Below, one piece after another: positions 36,841-47,415 of a DNA stretch of 64,000 nucleotides. Every line of letters begins with the position of its first letter. Positions within the stretch are counted from its first letter, which is position 1. The notes beneath the pieces were generated by a model, which was not told the origin of the DNA, made no database searches, and was given only the letters and a program-made list of their open reading frames with translations. The position numbers and the translations under genes are program-made. Source of the stretch: Longimicrobium sp. (GTDB lineage: Bacteria; Gemmatimonadota; Gemmatimonadetes; Longimicrobiales; Longimicrobiaceae); the NCBI RefSeq assembly GCF_036388275.1, contig NZ_DASVSF010000051.1:62001-126000 (forward strand), in the 5' to 3' direction.

Positions 36841-37791
36841 CTAGCGGACGATCCGCACGGCACGGCGCTCCAGCAGGTACAGGCGCCCATCCACGCCGAA
36901 CGCGGCGTCGAGGGGCGCCGTTTTCGTTTGCCCCAGAACACGCCCGTCCCCCGCGTCCAGCACCGCCAGCGTGGCGCCGCTTCCCCTGCCCAGCACCGCC
37001 ACCCGCCGCCCCGTGGGGTCCATCCGCAGCTCCGCCGCGTCACCCGCCCCGGGCGACACCGACCACAGCCGCCGAAGCACCTGCCCCTCGTGCCGAAGCC
37101 GGACGACGGCGCCGTCCGCGACGCCGAACAGGGTGCCGTCGGGGGCCACGGCCAGCGCGCGCAGGGCCTCGGCCTGCTCCGCGCGAAAGAGCACCCGCCC
37201 GGTGGCCGCGTCGCGCACCTGCACCTGGGGCTTGCCGTCTTCCGCCTCGTCCACCGACACGTACACGCGGTCGCCCAGCGGCGACACGGCCACCGCCAGC
37301 GCCTGCGTCCCCGTTTCGGGCCAGCCCCACGCCGGGGTGAGCGTGGCGGCGTCCAGCCCCACCACGCCCCCCCGGCGGTTGGCCGCGAACACCCACGCCC
37401 CGCGCGGGTCCGCCGCCAGGGTGCGCACCGCCGCCGAACTCCATCCGCCCTCGGCGCGCGCGCTTCCCGCGGCGGCCACCGCCGCGCGCTCGCCCGCGGC
37501 GATGCCCAGGCGTCCCTCGCGCTCCCCCAGCAGGCGCGGCGCCTCGGTGCCGGGGGTCTGCACCACGCGCACGGAGCGGCCGGCCGAGTCCAGGGCCATC
37601 AGCCGCCCCGGCGTGCCGATCCACAAGTGCCGGGCGGAGTCCACGGCCAGGGTGGCGCCGTCAGGGAGGCTGTCAGGGAGCGGCACCCGGCGCACGGTGC
37701 CCAGGGTGTCTTCGGCGCGTTCGCAGGCGGCCAGCATCGCCGCCGCCATCATCATCACGGCCCCTGCCCTTGCGTGCCCCGTCCACCCCAT
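36841..37791 (-). CDS. Beta-propeller-like lipoprotein
   Basis: This 316-residue protein has a signal peptide with lipobox MLAAC (Cys about 23). Repeating strands such as LWIGTPGRLMALDSAGRSV, VGLDAATLTPAWGWPETG, VQVRDAATGRVLFRAEQAE and LAVLDAGDGRVLGQTKTA indicate a WD40/PQQ-like propeller. The function is unknown. It is convergent with the small membrane protein (stops 1 bp apart) and divergent from the gmhA-like gene. Confidence 0.75.
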   Translation of the reverse strand: MGWTGHARAGAVMMMAAAMLAACERAEDTLGTVRRVPLPDSLPDGATLAVDSARHLWIGTPGRLMALDSAGRSVRVVQTPGTEAPRLLGEREGRLGIAAGERAAVAAAGSARAEGGWSSAAVRTLAADPRGAWVFAANRRGGVVGLDAATLTPAWGWPETGTQALAVAVSPLGDRVYVSVDEAEDGKPQVQVRDAATGRVLFRAEQAEALRALAVAPDGTLFGVADGAVVRLRHEGQVLRRLWSVSPGAGDAAELRMDPTGRRVAVLGRGSGATLAVLDAGDGRVLGQTKTAPLDAAFGVDGRLYLLERRAVRIVR

Positions 37792-37889
37792 GGAATCATT
37801 CCACCCGCGTTGGAGTATCAGCCGTACGATCCTGGCCGGGCGCGCCCCGGCTGTCGCCCGTTCCACGCCCCGCGGGGCCGCCGTATCGC

Positions 37890-38477
37890 ATGACTGAAGC
37901 CGAAACGCTGGAGCTGGTGCGCGACGCGCTGGACGAATCCGCCCGGGTGAAGCTGGCGATGCGCGACATGGCGCCGGGCGTGGCGCGGGCGGCGGGGCGG
38001 GTGGCGGGGGCGTTTCGCGCGGGAAACCGGCTGTACGCGTGCGGCAATGGCGGCTCGGCGTGCGACGCCATGCACCTGGTAGAGGAGCTGGTGGCGCGGT
38101 ACAAGCGCGACCGCCCGGGCCTTCCGGCGCACCACCTGCTCGACGCGCCCACGCTCACCTGCTGGAGCAACGACTACGAGTTCGACACCGCCTTCAGCCG
38201 GCAGGTAGAGGCGATGGGCCGCGCCGGCGACGTGCTGGTGGCCATCAGCACCAGCGGCAGCTCGCCCAACGTGCTCCGCGCGGCCCGGGCGGCCCGGGAG
38301 CGGGGGATGCTGGTGCTGGGCCTGTCCGGCCGCGACGGCGGCGCCCTGCGCGAGCTGTGCGACGAGCTGCTGATCGTGCCCGCGCAGGCCACGGAGCGCA
38401 TCCAGGAAGGCCACATCACCCTGATCCACCTGCTCTGCGAACTCGTCGAGCTGACGCTGTTTCCCGAATCCGCTTGA
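37890..38477 (+). CDS. gmhA: SIS-domain sugar isomerase, GmhA-like
   Basis: This 195-residue SIS-domain protein fits sedoheptulose-7-phosphate isomerase: LYACGNGGSACDAMHLVEEL, VAISTSGSSPNVLRAARAA and RIQEGHITLIHLLCELVE with the conserved Gln/His. GmhA makes D-glycero-D-manno-heptose-7-phosphate for lipopolysaccharide or S-layer heptose. Length is normal. A related phosphosugar isomerase role is possible. Confidence 0.88.
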   Translation: MTEAETLELVRDALDESARVKLAMRDMAPGVARAAGRVAGAFRAGNRLYACGNGGSACDAMHLVEELVARYKRDRPGLPAHHLLDAPTLTCWSNDYEFDTAFSRQVEAMGRAGDVLVAISTSGSSPNVLRAARAARERGMLVLGLSGRDGGALRELCDELLIVPAQATERIQEGHITLIHLLCELVELTLFPESA

Positions 38478-38520
38478 AGCCGCACCTGTGATGCCCTACG
38501 CCGAACGGACCGTCCGAGCC

Positions 38521-38997
38521 ATGTACAGAACCGCCCCTGCCGCCCTGGCCCTGCTGCTGGCCGCCTGCGGCGGCGACGAGATCACGCCGGAGCAGCGCAC
38601 CAAGCGGCTGGAGGCCCGCCGCACGGCCTGCATCACCGAGGCGCTTCAGCAGCGGGCGCAGTCGCAGCTTGCGCAGCTGGATACGATGATGCGGCAGCAG
38701 GCCGGAGCCGGAATTCCCGACATCGTGCGGGCGCCGCACACGTTTGCGCAGGTGTACGCGGCGTACGCCGACGTCAAGGCGCACGAGGCGGCGTATCTGG
38801 ACTCGGCGTTCCACGCCGGCAGCAAGCAGGATTCGCTGGCGTACATCCAGTCGGCGGGCAAGTTCAGGGTGAGCCCGCCCTCGGAGGGCAGCGTCGAAGA
38901 GAACGTGGCGCGCCTGTACGCCAACGACTTCACCGTGTCGCGCGAGTACGCCGATCACGCCTGCAACAAGCTGGTGGAGGACCAGAAAGAGGGCTGA
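38521..38997 (+). CDS. Small lipoprotein of unknown function
   Basis: This 158-residue lipoprotein has lipobox LLLAAC. The mature part is helical (RTKRLEARRTACITEALQQR, EENVARLYANDFTVSREYAD) with three Cys in total. No known domain. It follows the gmhA-like gene by 43 bp; a terminator follows. Confidence 0.7.
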   Translation: MYRTAPAALALLLAACGGDEITPEQRTKRLEARRTACITEALQQRAQSQLAQLDTMMRQQAGAGIPDIVRAPHTFAQVYAAYADVKAHEAAYLDSAFHAGSKQDSLAYIQSAGKFRVSPPSEGSVEENVARLYANDFTVSREYADHACNKLVEDQKEG

Positions 38998-39024
38998 AGC
39001 TGGACCAGGCGGGGCGCAGGGACG

Positions 39025-39052
39025 GGGCGGCTTCCTTTTCGGGGAGCCGCCC
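39025..39052 (+). terminator. Terminator after the lipoprotein gene
   Basis: An 8-bp stem GGGCGGCT/AGCCGCCC with a 12-base loop lies 28 bp after the stop codon. The T tract is weak. Confidence 0.5.
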
Positions 39053-39098
39053 TCTGCGTTTCGGCGCACACTGGGCCACTAAAACCGCACAGAGGCTT

Positions 39099-39163
39099 GT
39101 GATCCTGAGGCCCAGGCGCACTGGACTCGCCCGCACACCGTCCCTCGCGGGCCGAAGGATCTA
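39099..39163 (+). repeat. Dispersed repeat family B, copy 1
   Basis: It begins GTGATCCTGAGGCCCAGGCG, ends GCGGGCCGAAGGATCT and is about 65 bp. Related copies: 42901, 47651, and reversed at 48021 and 48269. Confidence 0.8.
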
Positions 39164-39230
39164 GCCGCAGATACCTTTCACCCTGAGCGCGGCAGCGGTC
39201 ACCGTAGCCGAGGCTTCGGCTGCCGTGGGG

Positions 39231-39672
39231 CCCTCACCCGGCCGCGCTGACACGCGTGCCACCCTCTCCCACAAACAGCGTGGGCGAGGGGGTACACTTC
39301 GGGTCTTGGTGCGTCCAGGTCAGTCCGGTGCTCGGGCCGGCGCCCCCCATCCCCAGCCCTTCCCCCGCAAACTGCGCGGGGGAAGGGAGCCAGTCGAGTG
39401 CGCCCAGCAAGCCGAAGCGCATCGAAGGTCTCCCCCTCCCCTGCGCAGCGGGGGACGGGGGCCGGGGGGAGGGGGCTTCCAAGGCATGCACCGGCAGCCG
39501 GCCTAATCCGGTACGACGTTCTCCTCTCTCCCGCGCAGTTTGCGGGGGAGAGGCCGGGAGAGGGGGCACCCGCGGCATTCACGGGCATCCAGCCGAAGCG
39601 CACTCGGAGTTCACCCCTCTCCCGGCGCAGTTTGCCGGGGGAGGGGCCGGGGGAGGGGCCCCACGCTTGCCC
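39231..39672. repeat. Cluster of G/C-rich palindromes, family C
   Basis: At least four units alternate here, each with a C-run, a short core such as CGCAGTTTGCG or CGCAAACTGCG, and a G-run (39345-39390, 39425-39470, 39520-39565, 39615-39660). I see no gene between 38998 and 39745 apart from these and the family B copy. Confidence 0.75.
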
Positions 39673-39745
39673 CGCGGGGCCGGGACGGCGCATGATGATG
39701 CCCGCAGGCGCGCAGTACCGTCCTCCACCTGGAACCAGGGCCACG

Positions 39746-40495
39746 ATGCCCGTCGTTCACCTTCTCGGCACCGGCGCGGCGGTCAGCGACCCGTCGCGCA
39801 CCACCACCATGCTGGCCTTCGAGAGCCAAGGCCGCAGCGTGGTGGTGGACTGCGGCGGCGACGTCGTGCAGCGCCTGATGGCCGCCGGCATCGACCCGGC
39901 CGACATCGAGGCGATGATCGTTACGCACGAGCACCCGGACCACGTGTCGGGGTTTCCCCTGTTCATGGAAAAGATCTGGCTGCTCGGCCGCCGCGATCCC
40001 ATCCCCGTGTACGGCATCCGTCCCGCCATCGACCAGGCCCGCCGCGCCTGGGAGGCGTTCCACACCGGCGGATGGAAGGGCGTGCCCGACATCACCTGGC
40101 ACGAGGTGGCGCACGAGGCCGGCGCACAGGTACTGGCGAACGAGCGGTGGCGGATCACGGCCGCGCCCGGCATCCACGGCGTCCCGGTGGTCGGCTTGCG
40201 CGTGGAAGATGCGCGCGGCCCCGGCGTGGCGGCGTACTCGTGCGACACTGCCAGGTCGGACCTGATCATCGAGCTTTCGCGCGGCGCGGACGTGCTGGTG
40301 CACGAGGCCACCGGCACCGAGCAGGGCGGGCACAGCACCAACCAGCAGGCGGCCGAGGTGGCGCGCGAGGCGGGTGTTGGACGCCTGGTGCTCGTCCACC
40401 TTCCGCCCGGCGTGGAGGATGCGCAGCTCGCGGCGGCTCGGACGATCTTTCCCCACGTTGAATTCGGCACCGACGGAGCCCGATATGACTTCTAA
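39746..40495 (+). CDS. MBL-fold metallo-hydrolase, RNase Z/BN-like
   Basis: This 249-residue protein begins VVHLLGTGAAVSDPSRTTTM, has the metal motif IVTHEHPDHVSGFPLFMEK (HxHxDH) and a later His in APGIHGVPVVG. SCDTARSDLIIELSRGADVL supplies the bridging Asp. The layout is that of RNase Z-like hydrolases, smaller than true RNase Z (about 305). Substrate unknown. It overlaps the following gene by 11 bp. Confidence 0.85.
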   Translation: MPVVHLLGTGAAVSDPSRTTTMLAFESQGRSVVVDCGGDVVQRLMAAGIDPADIEAMIVTHEHPDHVSGFPLFMEKIWLLGRRDPIPVYGIRPAIDQARRAWEAFHTGGWKGVPDITWHEVAHEAGAQVLANERWRITAAPGIHGVPVVGLRVEDARGPGVAAYSCDTARSDLIIELSRGADVLVHEATGTEQGGHSTNQQAAEVAREAGVGRLVLVHLPPGVEDAQLAAARTIFPHVEFGTDGARYDF

Positions 40496-41150
40496 TCTCT
40501 TCATGCGCAGCTTCGGCCTCGCGGTCGCCGCCGTTCTCGTCACGGGCTGCGCGCCGGCGGTGGCCCACGTGGGCGAATGCGACCTGCCCGCGGGCACGCT
40601 GGTAAACGTGCGCCGGGTGGAGTCGTCCATCCGCACCGACATCCGCTACGCCACGCGCAACAACTTCACGGGCGCCGTCCTCCCCGGCTACGAGCGGCCC
40701 CTGGCGATGATGCGGCCGAACGCCGCCGAGGCGCTGGCGCGGGTGCAGCGGCGGCTTCGCCCGCGGGGGCTGAGCCTGAAGGTGTACGATGCCTATCGCC
40801 CCGTCCGCGCCACCCTGGCGATGGTGAACTGGGCCGAGCGCAGCGGGAATCAGTGGGTGCTGCAGCAGGGGTACGTGGCCCGGCGGAGCGGCCACAACCT
40901 GGGGACCACGGTCGACCTGACGCTGGTGGATGCGCGCTCCGGCCGCGAGCTGGACATGGGCACGCCGTACGACACCTTTTCCGAGGCGGCCCACACCGCG
41001 AACGCGACCGGGCAGGTGCTCGCGAACCGGATGGTCCTGGTGGAGGCGATGCGCGCCGAAGGCTACGCCAACTACGAAAAGGAGTGGTGGCACTTCCGGA
41101 TCGGCGGCGACTACGAGCCTCTGGACGCGCCCCTCCGCTGCTTCCGCTGA
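40485..41150 (+). CDS. VanX/DdpX-like D-Ala-D-Ala dipeptidase lipoprotein
   Basis: This 221-residue lipoprotein (lipobox LVTGC) carries the M15D peptidase motifs: SLKVYDAYRPVRATLAMVN, SGHNLGTTVDLTLVD (zinc ligands His and Asp) and YEKEWWHFRIGG (catalytic Glu, third zinc His). It would cleave D-Ala-D-Ala in the periplasm for peptidoglycan turnover rather than for vancomycin resistance, since no vanHA genes are near. Translationally coupled to the MBL gene upstream. Confidence 0.88.
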   Translation: MTSNLFMRSFGLAVAAVLVTGCAPAVAHVGECDLPAGTLVNVRRVESSIRTDIRYATRNNFTGAVLPGYERPLAMMRPNAAEALARVQRRLRPRGLSLKVYDAYRPVRATLAMVNWAERSGNQWVLQQGYVARRSGHNLGTTVDLTLVDARSGRELDMGTPYDTFSEAAHTANATGQVLANRMVLVEAMRAEGYANYEKEWWHFRIGGDYEPLDAPLRCFR

Positions 41151-41184
41151 CGGGGGACGGCTTCCCGAATCCTGACTCCCGAGC

Positions 41185-41255
41185 AGGGGCGGCTGAAGCC
41201 GCGGCAACAGCGGCGGAAAGCCTCACAAACTGCGTGAGGCTTCACCTGCACGCAC
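41185..41255 (-). repeat. Diverged family A repeat, reverse orientation
   Basis: GGCGGCTGAAGCCGCGGCAA corresponds to the CAGCGA..TCAGTCGCC part, and GCCTCACAAACTGCGTGAGG is the changed hairpin. Related to the copy at 47891. Confidence 0.5.
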
Positions 41256-41277
41256 GCCGAACCTGCAGACGCGGTGT

Positions 41278-41350
41278 CATCCCGAAGGAGCGGCCAAGCG
41301 TAACTTTCCATCGCTCCATGGTTTGCAGCGACTGAGGGATCCGCGACACA
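41278..41350 (-). repeat. Dispersed repeat family D, copy 1
   Basis: GTCATCCCGAAGGAGCGGCC at one end and GCAGCGACTGAGGGATCCGC at the other. Reversed relative to the copies at 43198 and 57827. Confidence 0.8.
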
Positions 41351-41420
41351 CCGAAAGCCGCGCGCCGGACCTGCCCCTGCACGAGAGCCCGGCTGGAACC
41401 ACGGTCGCGCCACAAAGTCC

Positions 41421-41490
41421 TCACCACACAAGAACAAGCCAGTCTGCGAAGGCAGACTTCGTGTGGCTGTTGCAGCGAATTCATTCGCCC
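41421..41490 (+). repeat. Dispersed repeat family A, copy 3
   Basis: AGTCTGCGAAGGCAGACTTC is a compensated version of the stem (C-G to T-A pair), then GTGTGGCTGTTGCAGCGAAT and TCATTCGCC. Confidence 0.85.
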
Positions 41491-41711
41491 GGGGAGGCTT
41501 GGGCCGCTCCCCCAGGCGGGGGTCAGGACGGAGGCCTAGAGTTCCGTGCCGCTGCCGCGCCCCAGCCAAGAGGCATCCGCGGCAAGATCCCACGGCCCTG
41601 CATGGTATGCACTGCGGGCCGGTTGAGTGCGCCCGGGCCTCTGGATGACAGATTGCGCCGGAGGCAGCACTCGGCGGGAGGACAGTGGTCGGGGCGTGCC
41701 CCCATCGTTTC

Positions 41712-41786
41712 AGCCACACGAAACTAGCCAGTCTGCGAAGGCAGACTTCGTGTGGTTGTTGCAGCGAATTCATTCGCCCGTGCAGG
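41712..41786 (+). repeat. Dispersed repeat family A, copy 4
   Basis: Same as the copy at 41421 with the stem AGTCTGCGAAGGCAGACT and the GAATTCATTCGCCCG end. The 41151-41922 interval holds only these repeats and a degraded family B copy (about 41577-41651); no gene seen. Confidence 0.85.
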
Positions 41787-41922
41787 CCGAGGCGAGCGGT
41801 CCAGGGATCGGGGACCGCTGCCGTTCACCCCAACTTCCAAGTGCTGAGCGGGGTTGCGGACAGCGGGGGCGCGGGGCAGATTGGCGCCCTCCCGAGCGCG
41901 TTCCCAGGGCAGTGGTTGGAGC

Positions 41923-42501
41923 ATGGCGGCCGTTCCGCTGGTGGTGTTTTCGGACTTCGCCTGCCCGTTCTCGTACGTTGCCGAGGCGGCGGTGCGGCGC
42001 ATGCAGCGCGAGGGGCAGGTGCAGCCCACCTGGATGGCGTTCGAGCTGCACCCCGCGCCCGGGCCGCTGCCGGAGATGAACGGCGCGTGGATGGATGCGC
42101 TGCGGCCCCTGGCGGACGAGCTGGGCCTGCCGCTGTCGGTGCCCCCGCTGGCGGTGCGGACGCGCAAGGCGCACGAGGCGGCGGCGTTCGCGGCCCGCAA
42201 CGGCGTGGGCGTGCGGATGCGCGAGGCCCTGTTCGCCGCCTACTTCGGCGAAGGCCGCGACATCAGCCGCATCGACGTGCTGGCGGAACTGGGCGCCGGA
42301 GTGGGGCTGGACGCCACGGAGATGCACGTAGTGCTCGACGTGGGCGGCGCGGCGGCGCGCATCGACGCGGAGCTGGAGGCGGCACGCGGCGTGGGGGTGC
42401 AGCAGACGCCCACGCTGGTGGCCGGGACGGGCGACGAAGCGCGCTGGATCGTGGGCGCGCGGCCCTTCGCGGAGCTGCGCGCGGCGATCCTGGAACAGTG
42501 A
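41923..42501 (+). CDS. DsbA-family (FrnE-like) oxidoreductase
   Basis: This 192-residue protein has a thioredoxin/DsbA fold: LVVFSDFACPFSYVAEAAVR, with CPFS, a single-Cys version of CxxC; FELHPAPGPLP; and the cis-Pro motif GVQQTPTLVAG. It resembles the FrnE/HCCA isomerase group of cytoplasmic DsbA-like proteins. The single Cys argues against classical disulfide formation. No signal peptide is seen. Confidence 0.85.
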   Translation: MAAVPLVVFSDFACPFSYVAEAAVRRMQREGQVQPTWMAFELHPAPGPLPEMNGAWMDALRPLADELGLPLSVPPLAVRTRKAHEAAAFAARNGVGVRMREALFAAYFGEGRDISRIDVLAELGAGVGLDATEMHVVLDVGGAAARIDAELEAARGVGVQQTPTLVAGTGDEARWIVGARPFAELRAAILEQ

Positions 42502-42541
42502 CTGGCGGGGCGCGGCGGCCCCCTTACCGAAGGTTTGGACG

Positions 42542-42826
42542 ATGGCGGACTACGAGCGCACCACCGTGCTGACGCTCAGCGACATCTGGGCGCGGACCGA
42601 CGAGATCCTCACCACCCGCGGTGAGCTTGCGTTGAGCCGCGACGGCCACCACGAGCGCACCTACTCCGGGGGCGAAGGCACCGTCGTAGTCGAGGTGCAC
42701 CGCCATGGCAATACGACGATCGTCGGCGCGCGCACGGACCGGCTGCGCACGTCCAAGGTGGACGGCGTGGTGCGCTACCTGATGAACCAGCTTCCCTACC
42801 AGCCGGGCGACCCTCCGCGCGAGTAG
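42542..42826 (+). CDS. Small protein of unknown family
   Basis: This 94-residue protein is soluble with mixed helix and strand (VLTLSDIWARTDEILTTRGE, EGTVVVEVHRHGNTTIVGAR). Codon use fits its neighbours and a terminator follows. No family recognised. Confidence 0.65.
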   Translation: MADYERTTVLTLSDIWARTDEILTTRGELALSRDGHHERTYSGGEGTVVVEVHRHGNTTIVGARTDRLRTSKVDGVVRYLMNQLPYQPGDPPRE

Positions 42827-42866
42827 GCTGGGCCGCCCTGGCGATTCCCGGCGGATGATTGAGATC

Positions 42867-42896
42867 GGGCCGGCTCCGTGCATCGGGGCCCGGCCC
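42867..42896 (+). terminator. Terminator of the small protein gene
   Basis: Stem GGGCCGG/CCGGCCC with a 16-base loop, then TTTCTG, 40 bp after the stop codon. Confidence 0.6.
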
Positions 42897-42900
42897 TTTC

Positions 42901-42970
42901 TGTCATCCTGAGCCCCAGGCGCACGGCACCGGCCCGCACCCGATGCCTCGCGGGGCGAAGGATCTAACCG
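42901..42970 (+). repeat. Dispersed repeat family B, copy 2
   Basis: TGTCATCCTGAGCCCCAGGC at the start and GGGGCGAAGGATCTAACC at the end. Confidence 0.85.
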
Positions 42971-43051
42971 AGGAAGCTTCGAAACATGGGCGCGGCAGCG
43001 GTCGCCGATCCTTCGGCCGCGCTGAGTTCGGGCTCGAGGGAGCGCCCAACC

Positions 43052-43128
43052 CTGCACGGGCGAATGAATTCGCTGCAACAGCCACACGAAGTCCACCTTC
43101 GTGGACTGGCTTGTTCTTGTGTGGTGAG
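43052..43128 (-). repeat. Dispersed repeat family A, copy 5 (reverse)
   Basis: Starts GGGCGAATGAATTCGCTGCA and contains the hairpin AGTCCACCTTCGTGGACT, again a changed but paired stem. Confidence 0.82.
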
Positions 43129-43197
43129 GGCTTTGTGGCGCGACCGAATTTCCAGCCCAGGCGGTCGTGCAGAGGCGGGTTTCGCGCGCTTCCTGAG

Positions 43198-43275
43198 TGT
43201 GTGGCGGATCCCTCAGTCGCTGCGGTCTACGTTGTCGAGTCAGGTTTGGCGGGGCCGCTCCTTCGGGATGACATC
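43198..43275 (+). repeat. Dispersed repeat family D, copy 2
   Basis: GTGTGGCGGATCCCTCAGTC to GCCGCTCCTTCGGGATGACA. The whole 42827-43384 interval is repeats (B, A, D in series) with no gene. Confidence 0.8.
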
Positions 43276-43384
43276 GCGCTCCGGACGTCGTGTGGCAGGT
43301 GCGGCGTGCGTGCAGGCTTACCGCTTCCCCAACGGCGGCTTTATCTGGGGTTGCGGGGTGTGGGATCGGCGGGGTATCGCCCGG

Positions 43385-44560
43385 CTACTCCACGCGCCCG
43401 ACCACCAGCCTGACCGGAATCCCCCCGTTGCTGGTGCGGAAGGCGTCGTCGAATGGCACGCCCGTGTGCCCCTCCAGCATGCGATCGGCCGAGAGCAGCG
43501 CCAGCGTCCACCCGGGGCACCGTTCCCGCAGCGTGCGGCCCAGCGCCGAGTACAGGTTGCGCAGCGGATCGCGCTCGCCAACGCGAATGCCGTAGGGCGG
43601 GTTGCTGACCATCCACCCCGGCCCCTCCGGCGGCTCGATCGCGGACAGCGGGCGCGCGCTCAGGTCCACGTCATCCCCCACCCCCGCGCGGGCGGCGTTC
43701 GCGGCCGCGGCCTGGATGGCACCCTCGTCCCGGTCCGATCCCAGGATGGGGAGGCCCGCGGCCGGCCGGATCCCGCCCCGCGCACGGTCCACGATCGATT
43801 CCCACGCGGCGGAGTCGAAATCCGGCCATGACGTGAACGCGAACGGGCGTGGCTGCCGGTCCGCGTTCGCCAGGCCGGGCGCGATGCCGCGGGCCATCAG
43901 GGCGCCTTCGATGACGATCGTCCCCGATCCGCACATGGGATCGAGCAGCGGCGCGCGGGGGTTCCAGCGGCTCCCCAGCAGCATCGCCGCGGCCAGCGTC
44001 TCGCGAAGCGGCGCCTTGGCGAGCGCCTGCCGGTATCCACGAAAGTGCAGCAGCGCACCGGACGAATCGGCGCTGATCACGCATTCGTCGCGCACGAAGC
44101 GGACGATGAACAGCTGCGCATCGGCCGCCTCGAGCTGATCCGCCTCGTCCTCGTCCTTGCCCAGCGCGCCGGCCGCCACGGGACCGACCGCGCGGGTGAT
44201 GGCGTCCAGCAGGCGCTCGGCGATGGCGCCCTCGTGGTACAGCTTGCTCTTCTTGGTCGTCACCCGCAGGCGCACGGCCCCGCCGCGGTTCACCCAACGG
44301 TCCCACGGGACCTTGCGCGCGTGCCGCTCCAGCTCGAAGAAGGTGCGTGCGCGAAAGCTGGCGGCACGGACGACCACCCGGCTCGCCGTCCGCAGCCGGA
44401 GGTTGGCCTCGTACATCTGCCCGGGCGGTCCGGACCACGACACGCCGCCCGGCTCCACCACCCCGTCGATCCCCATCGCCCGCAGCTCTGCCGCGGCCAG
44501 CGGCTCCAGCCCCGGCGCGGTGATGGCGAACAGGTCCAGCGTTCCGTCTGTCTTCGTCAT
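43385..44560 (-). CDS. THUMP-domain SAM-dependent RNA methyltransferase
   Basis: This 391-residue protein has an N-terminal THUMP-like RNA-binding region (about 1-165, FAITAPGLEPLAAAELRAMG) and a Rossmann methyltransferase (about 180-390): LLDPMCGSGTIVIEGALMAR is the SAM motif I and MVSNPPYGIRVGERDP the catalytic motif IV (NPPY). It fits the RlmL/Trm14 group, which makes N2-methylguanosine in rRNA or tRNA. The target base cannot be read from sequence. An upstream start (44614) exists, but MTKTDGTL is the better fit. Confidence 0.92.
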   Translation of the reverse strand: MTKTDGTLDLFAITAPGLEPLAAAELRAMGIDGVVEPGGVSWSGPPGQMYEANLRLRTASRVVVRAASFRARTFFELERHARKVPWDRWVNRGGAVRLRVTTKKSKLYHEGAIAERLLDAITRAVGPVAAGALGKDEDEADQLEAADAQLFIVRFVRDECVISADSSGALLHFRGYRQALAKAPLRETLAAAMLLGSRWNPRAPLLDPMCGSGTIVIEGALMARGIAPGLANADRQPRPFAFTSWPDFDSAAWESIVDRARGGIRPAAGLPILGSDRDEGAIQAAAANAARAGVGDDVDLSARPLSAIEPPEGPGWMVSNPPYGIRVGERDPLRNLYSALGRTLRERCPGWTLALLSADRMLEGHTGVPFDDAFRTSNGGIPVRLVVGRVE

Positions 44561-44614
44561 CCGGCTCGTGATCGGTGTCGTCTCACCCGCAGGTACGCGT
44601 CCGCGGCGCTCCAC

Positions 44615-44649
44615 ACAAAAAGCGAACCGCCGAGCCCAGGCCCGGCGGT
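44615..44649 (-). terminator. Terminator of the second sigma-54 activator gene
   Basis: On the minus strand, a stem ACCGCCG/CGGCGGT with a 10-base loop is followed by TTCGCTTTTTGTG, a good T tract. Confidence 0.75.
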
Positions 44650-44675
44650 CGCCATGAATCCCACTGCATCGACCC

Positions 44676-46259
<1,584 letters not shown>

Positions 46260-46299
46260 TCTCGAATCCGGATCGCTTCGTCGTGAATCAACGAGGAAA

Positions 46300-47415
46300 T
46301 CAGTCCTTCTTCACCGAGCCGCCCGTGTAGAACGGCGGCCTCACCACCTCCGCGGGCACGGCCGCGTTGCGGATGACGATGCCGATCTCCGTTCCGGGCT
46401 TGGCGGCGGCCGTGGGCACGTACGCCATGCCGATCCCCTGCCCCAGCGACGGGCTCGACGTGCCGCTGGTGACCACGCCCGCCTCGCTCCCGTCCACCGC
46501 CACCGGGTAGCCGTGGCGGGGAAAGCCGCGCTCCTTCAGCCGGAAGCCCACCAGGCGCTTCTGCACCCCCTGCTCCTTCTGCCTGGCCAGCGCCTCGCGG
46601 CCCACGAAGTCGCCCTTGTCCAGCTTGACCACCCAGCCCAGCCCCGCCTCCAGCGGCGTGGTGTCCTCGTCCAGGTCGTTGCCGTACAGGGCGTAGCCCA
46701 TCTCCAGCCGCAGCGAGTCGCGGCAGCCCAGCCCCGCGGGGAGCAGGCCGGCATCGGCGCCCACCTCCAGCAGGCGGCGCCACAGCCGCGGCGCGTCCGC
46801 GGCCGGCACGTACAGCTCGAAGCCGTCCTCGCCGGTGTAGCCCGTGCGGCTGATGGTCGCCTCGATGCCGTCCACCGTGCCCTCGGCGAAGCGGTAGTAG
46901 CGGATGGCGGGAAGGTCGGCGTCCGTCAGCCCGCGCAGGATCTCCTCCGCGCGCGGGCCCTGCAGCGCCAGCAGGGCGATCGCGTCCGTCCGGTCCACCA
47001 GCTCCACGCCGAACTGCTCCGTGAACTGCGAGATCCAGTGGAAGTCCTTATCCTTGTTGCTGCCGTTGACCACCAGCATGTAGTGGCCGGGATAGCGATA
47101 GACGATCAGGTCGTCCAGCAGCTTGCCCTCGTGGTTCAGCAGGGTGCCGTACTGCGCCTGCCCGACCGTCATCTTGCTGACGTCGTTGGTCGTCACGTAC
47201 TGCACGAACTCCATCGCCCGGTCGCCGCGCACCTCGAACTCGCCCATGTGCGACACGTCGAACAGCCCCGCGGCCTTGCGCACGGCGTGGTGCTCGGCCG
47301 TGATGCCGGTGGGGTACTGCACCGGCATCTCGTACCCCGCGAAGGGGACCAGCTTGGCGTTGAGCGCGGCGTGCTCGCCGTGCAGCGGGGTGCGCAGAAG
47401 GGTGCCCTCGGCCAT
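46300..47415 (-). CDS. gcvT: Glycine cleavage system T protein (aminomethyltransferase)
   Basis: This 371-residue protein has MPVQYPTGITAEHHAVRKAA and GLFDVSHMGEFEVRGD near the N-terminus, DCIALL-like YLVVNGSN region, and FELYVPAADAPRLWRRLLEV; GYALYGNDLDEDTTPLEAGL is the family signature. It transfers the methylene group from the H-protein to tetrahydrofolate. Length is normal. No gcvH or gcvP lies adjacent. The upstream extension is not supported. Confidence 0.95.
   Translation of the reverse strand: MAEGTLLRTPLHGEHAALNAKLVPFAGYEMPVQYPTGITAEHHAVRKAAGLFDVSHMGEFEVRGDRAMEFVQYVTTNDVSKMTVGQAQYGTLLNHEGKLLDDLIVYRYPGHYMLVVNGSNKDKDFHWISQFTEQFGVELVDRTDAIALLALQGPRAEEILRGLTDADLPAIRYYRFAEGTVDGIEATISRTGYTGEDGFELYVPAADAPRLWRRLLEVGADAGLLPAGLGCRDSLRLEMGYALYGNDLDEDTTPLEAGLGWVVKLDKGDFVGREALARQKEQGVQKRLVGFRLKERGFPRHGYPVAVDGSEAGVVTSGTSSPSLGQGIGMAYVPTAAAKPGTEIGIVIRNAAVPAEVVRPPFYTGGSVKKD

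Noticed and set aside
40485..41150. Vancomycin resistance (VanX)
   Set aside because: No vanH or vanA ligase gene is near, and the protein is an exported lipoprotein, so peptidoglycan turnover fits better.
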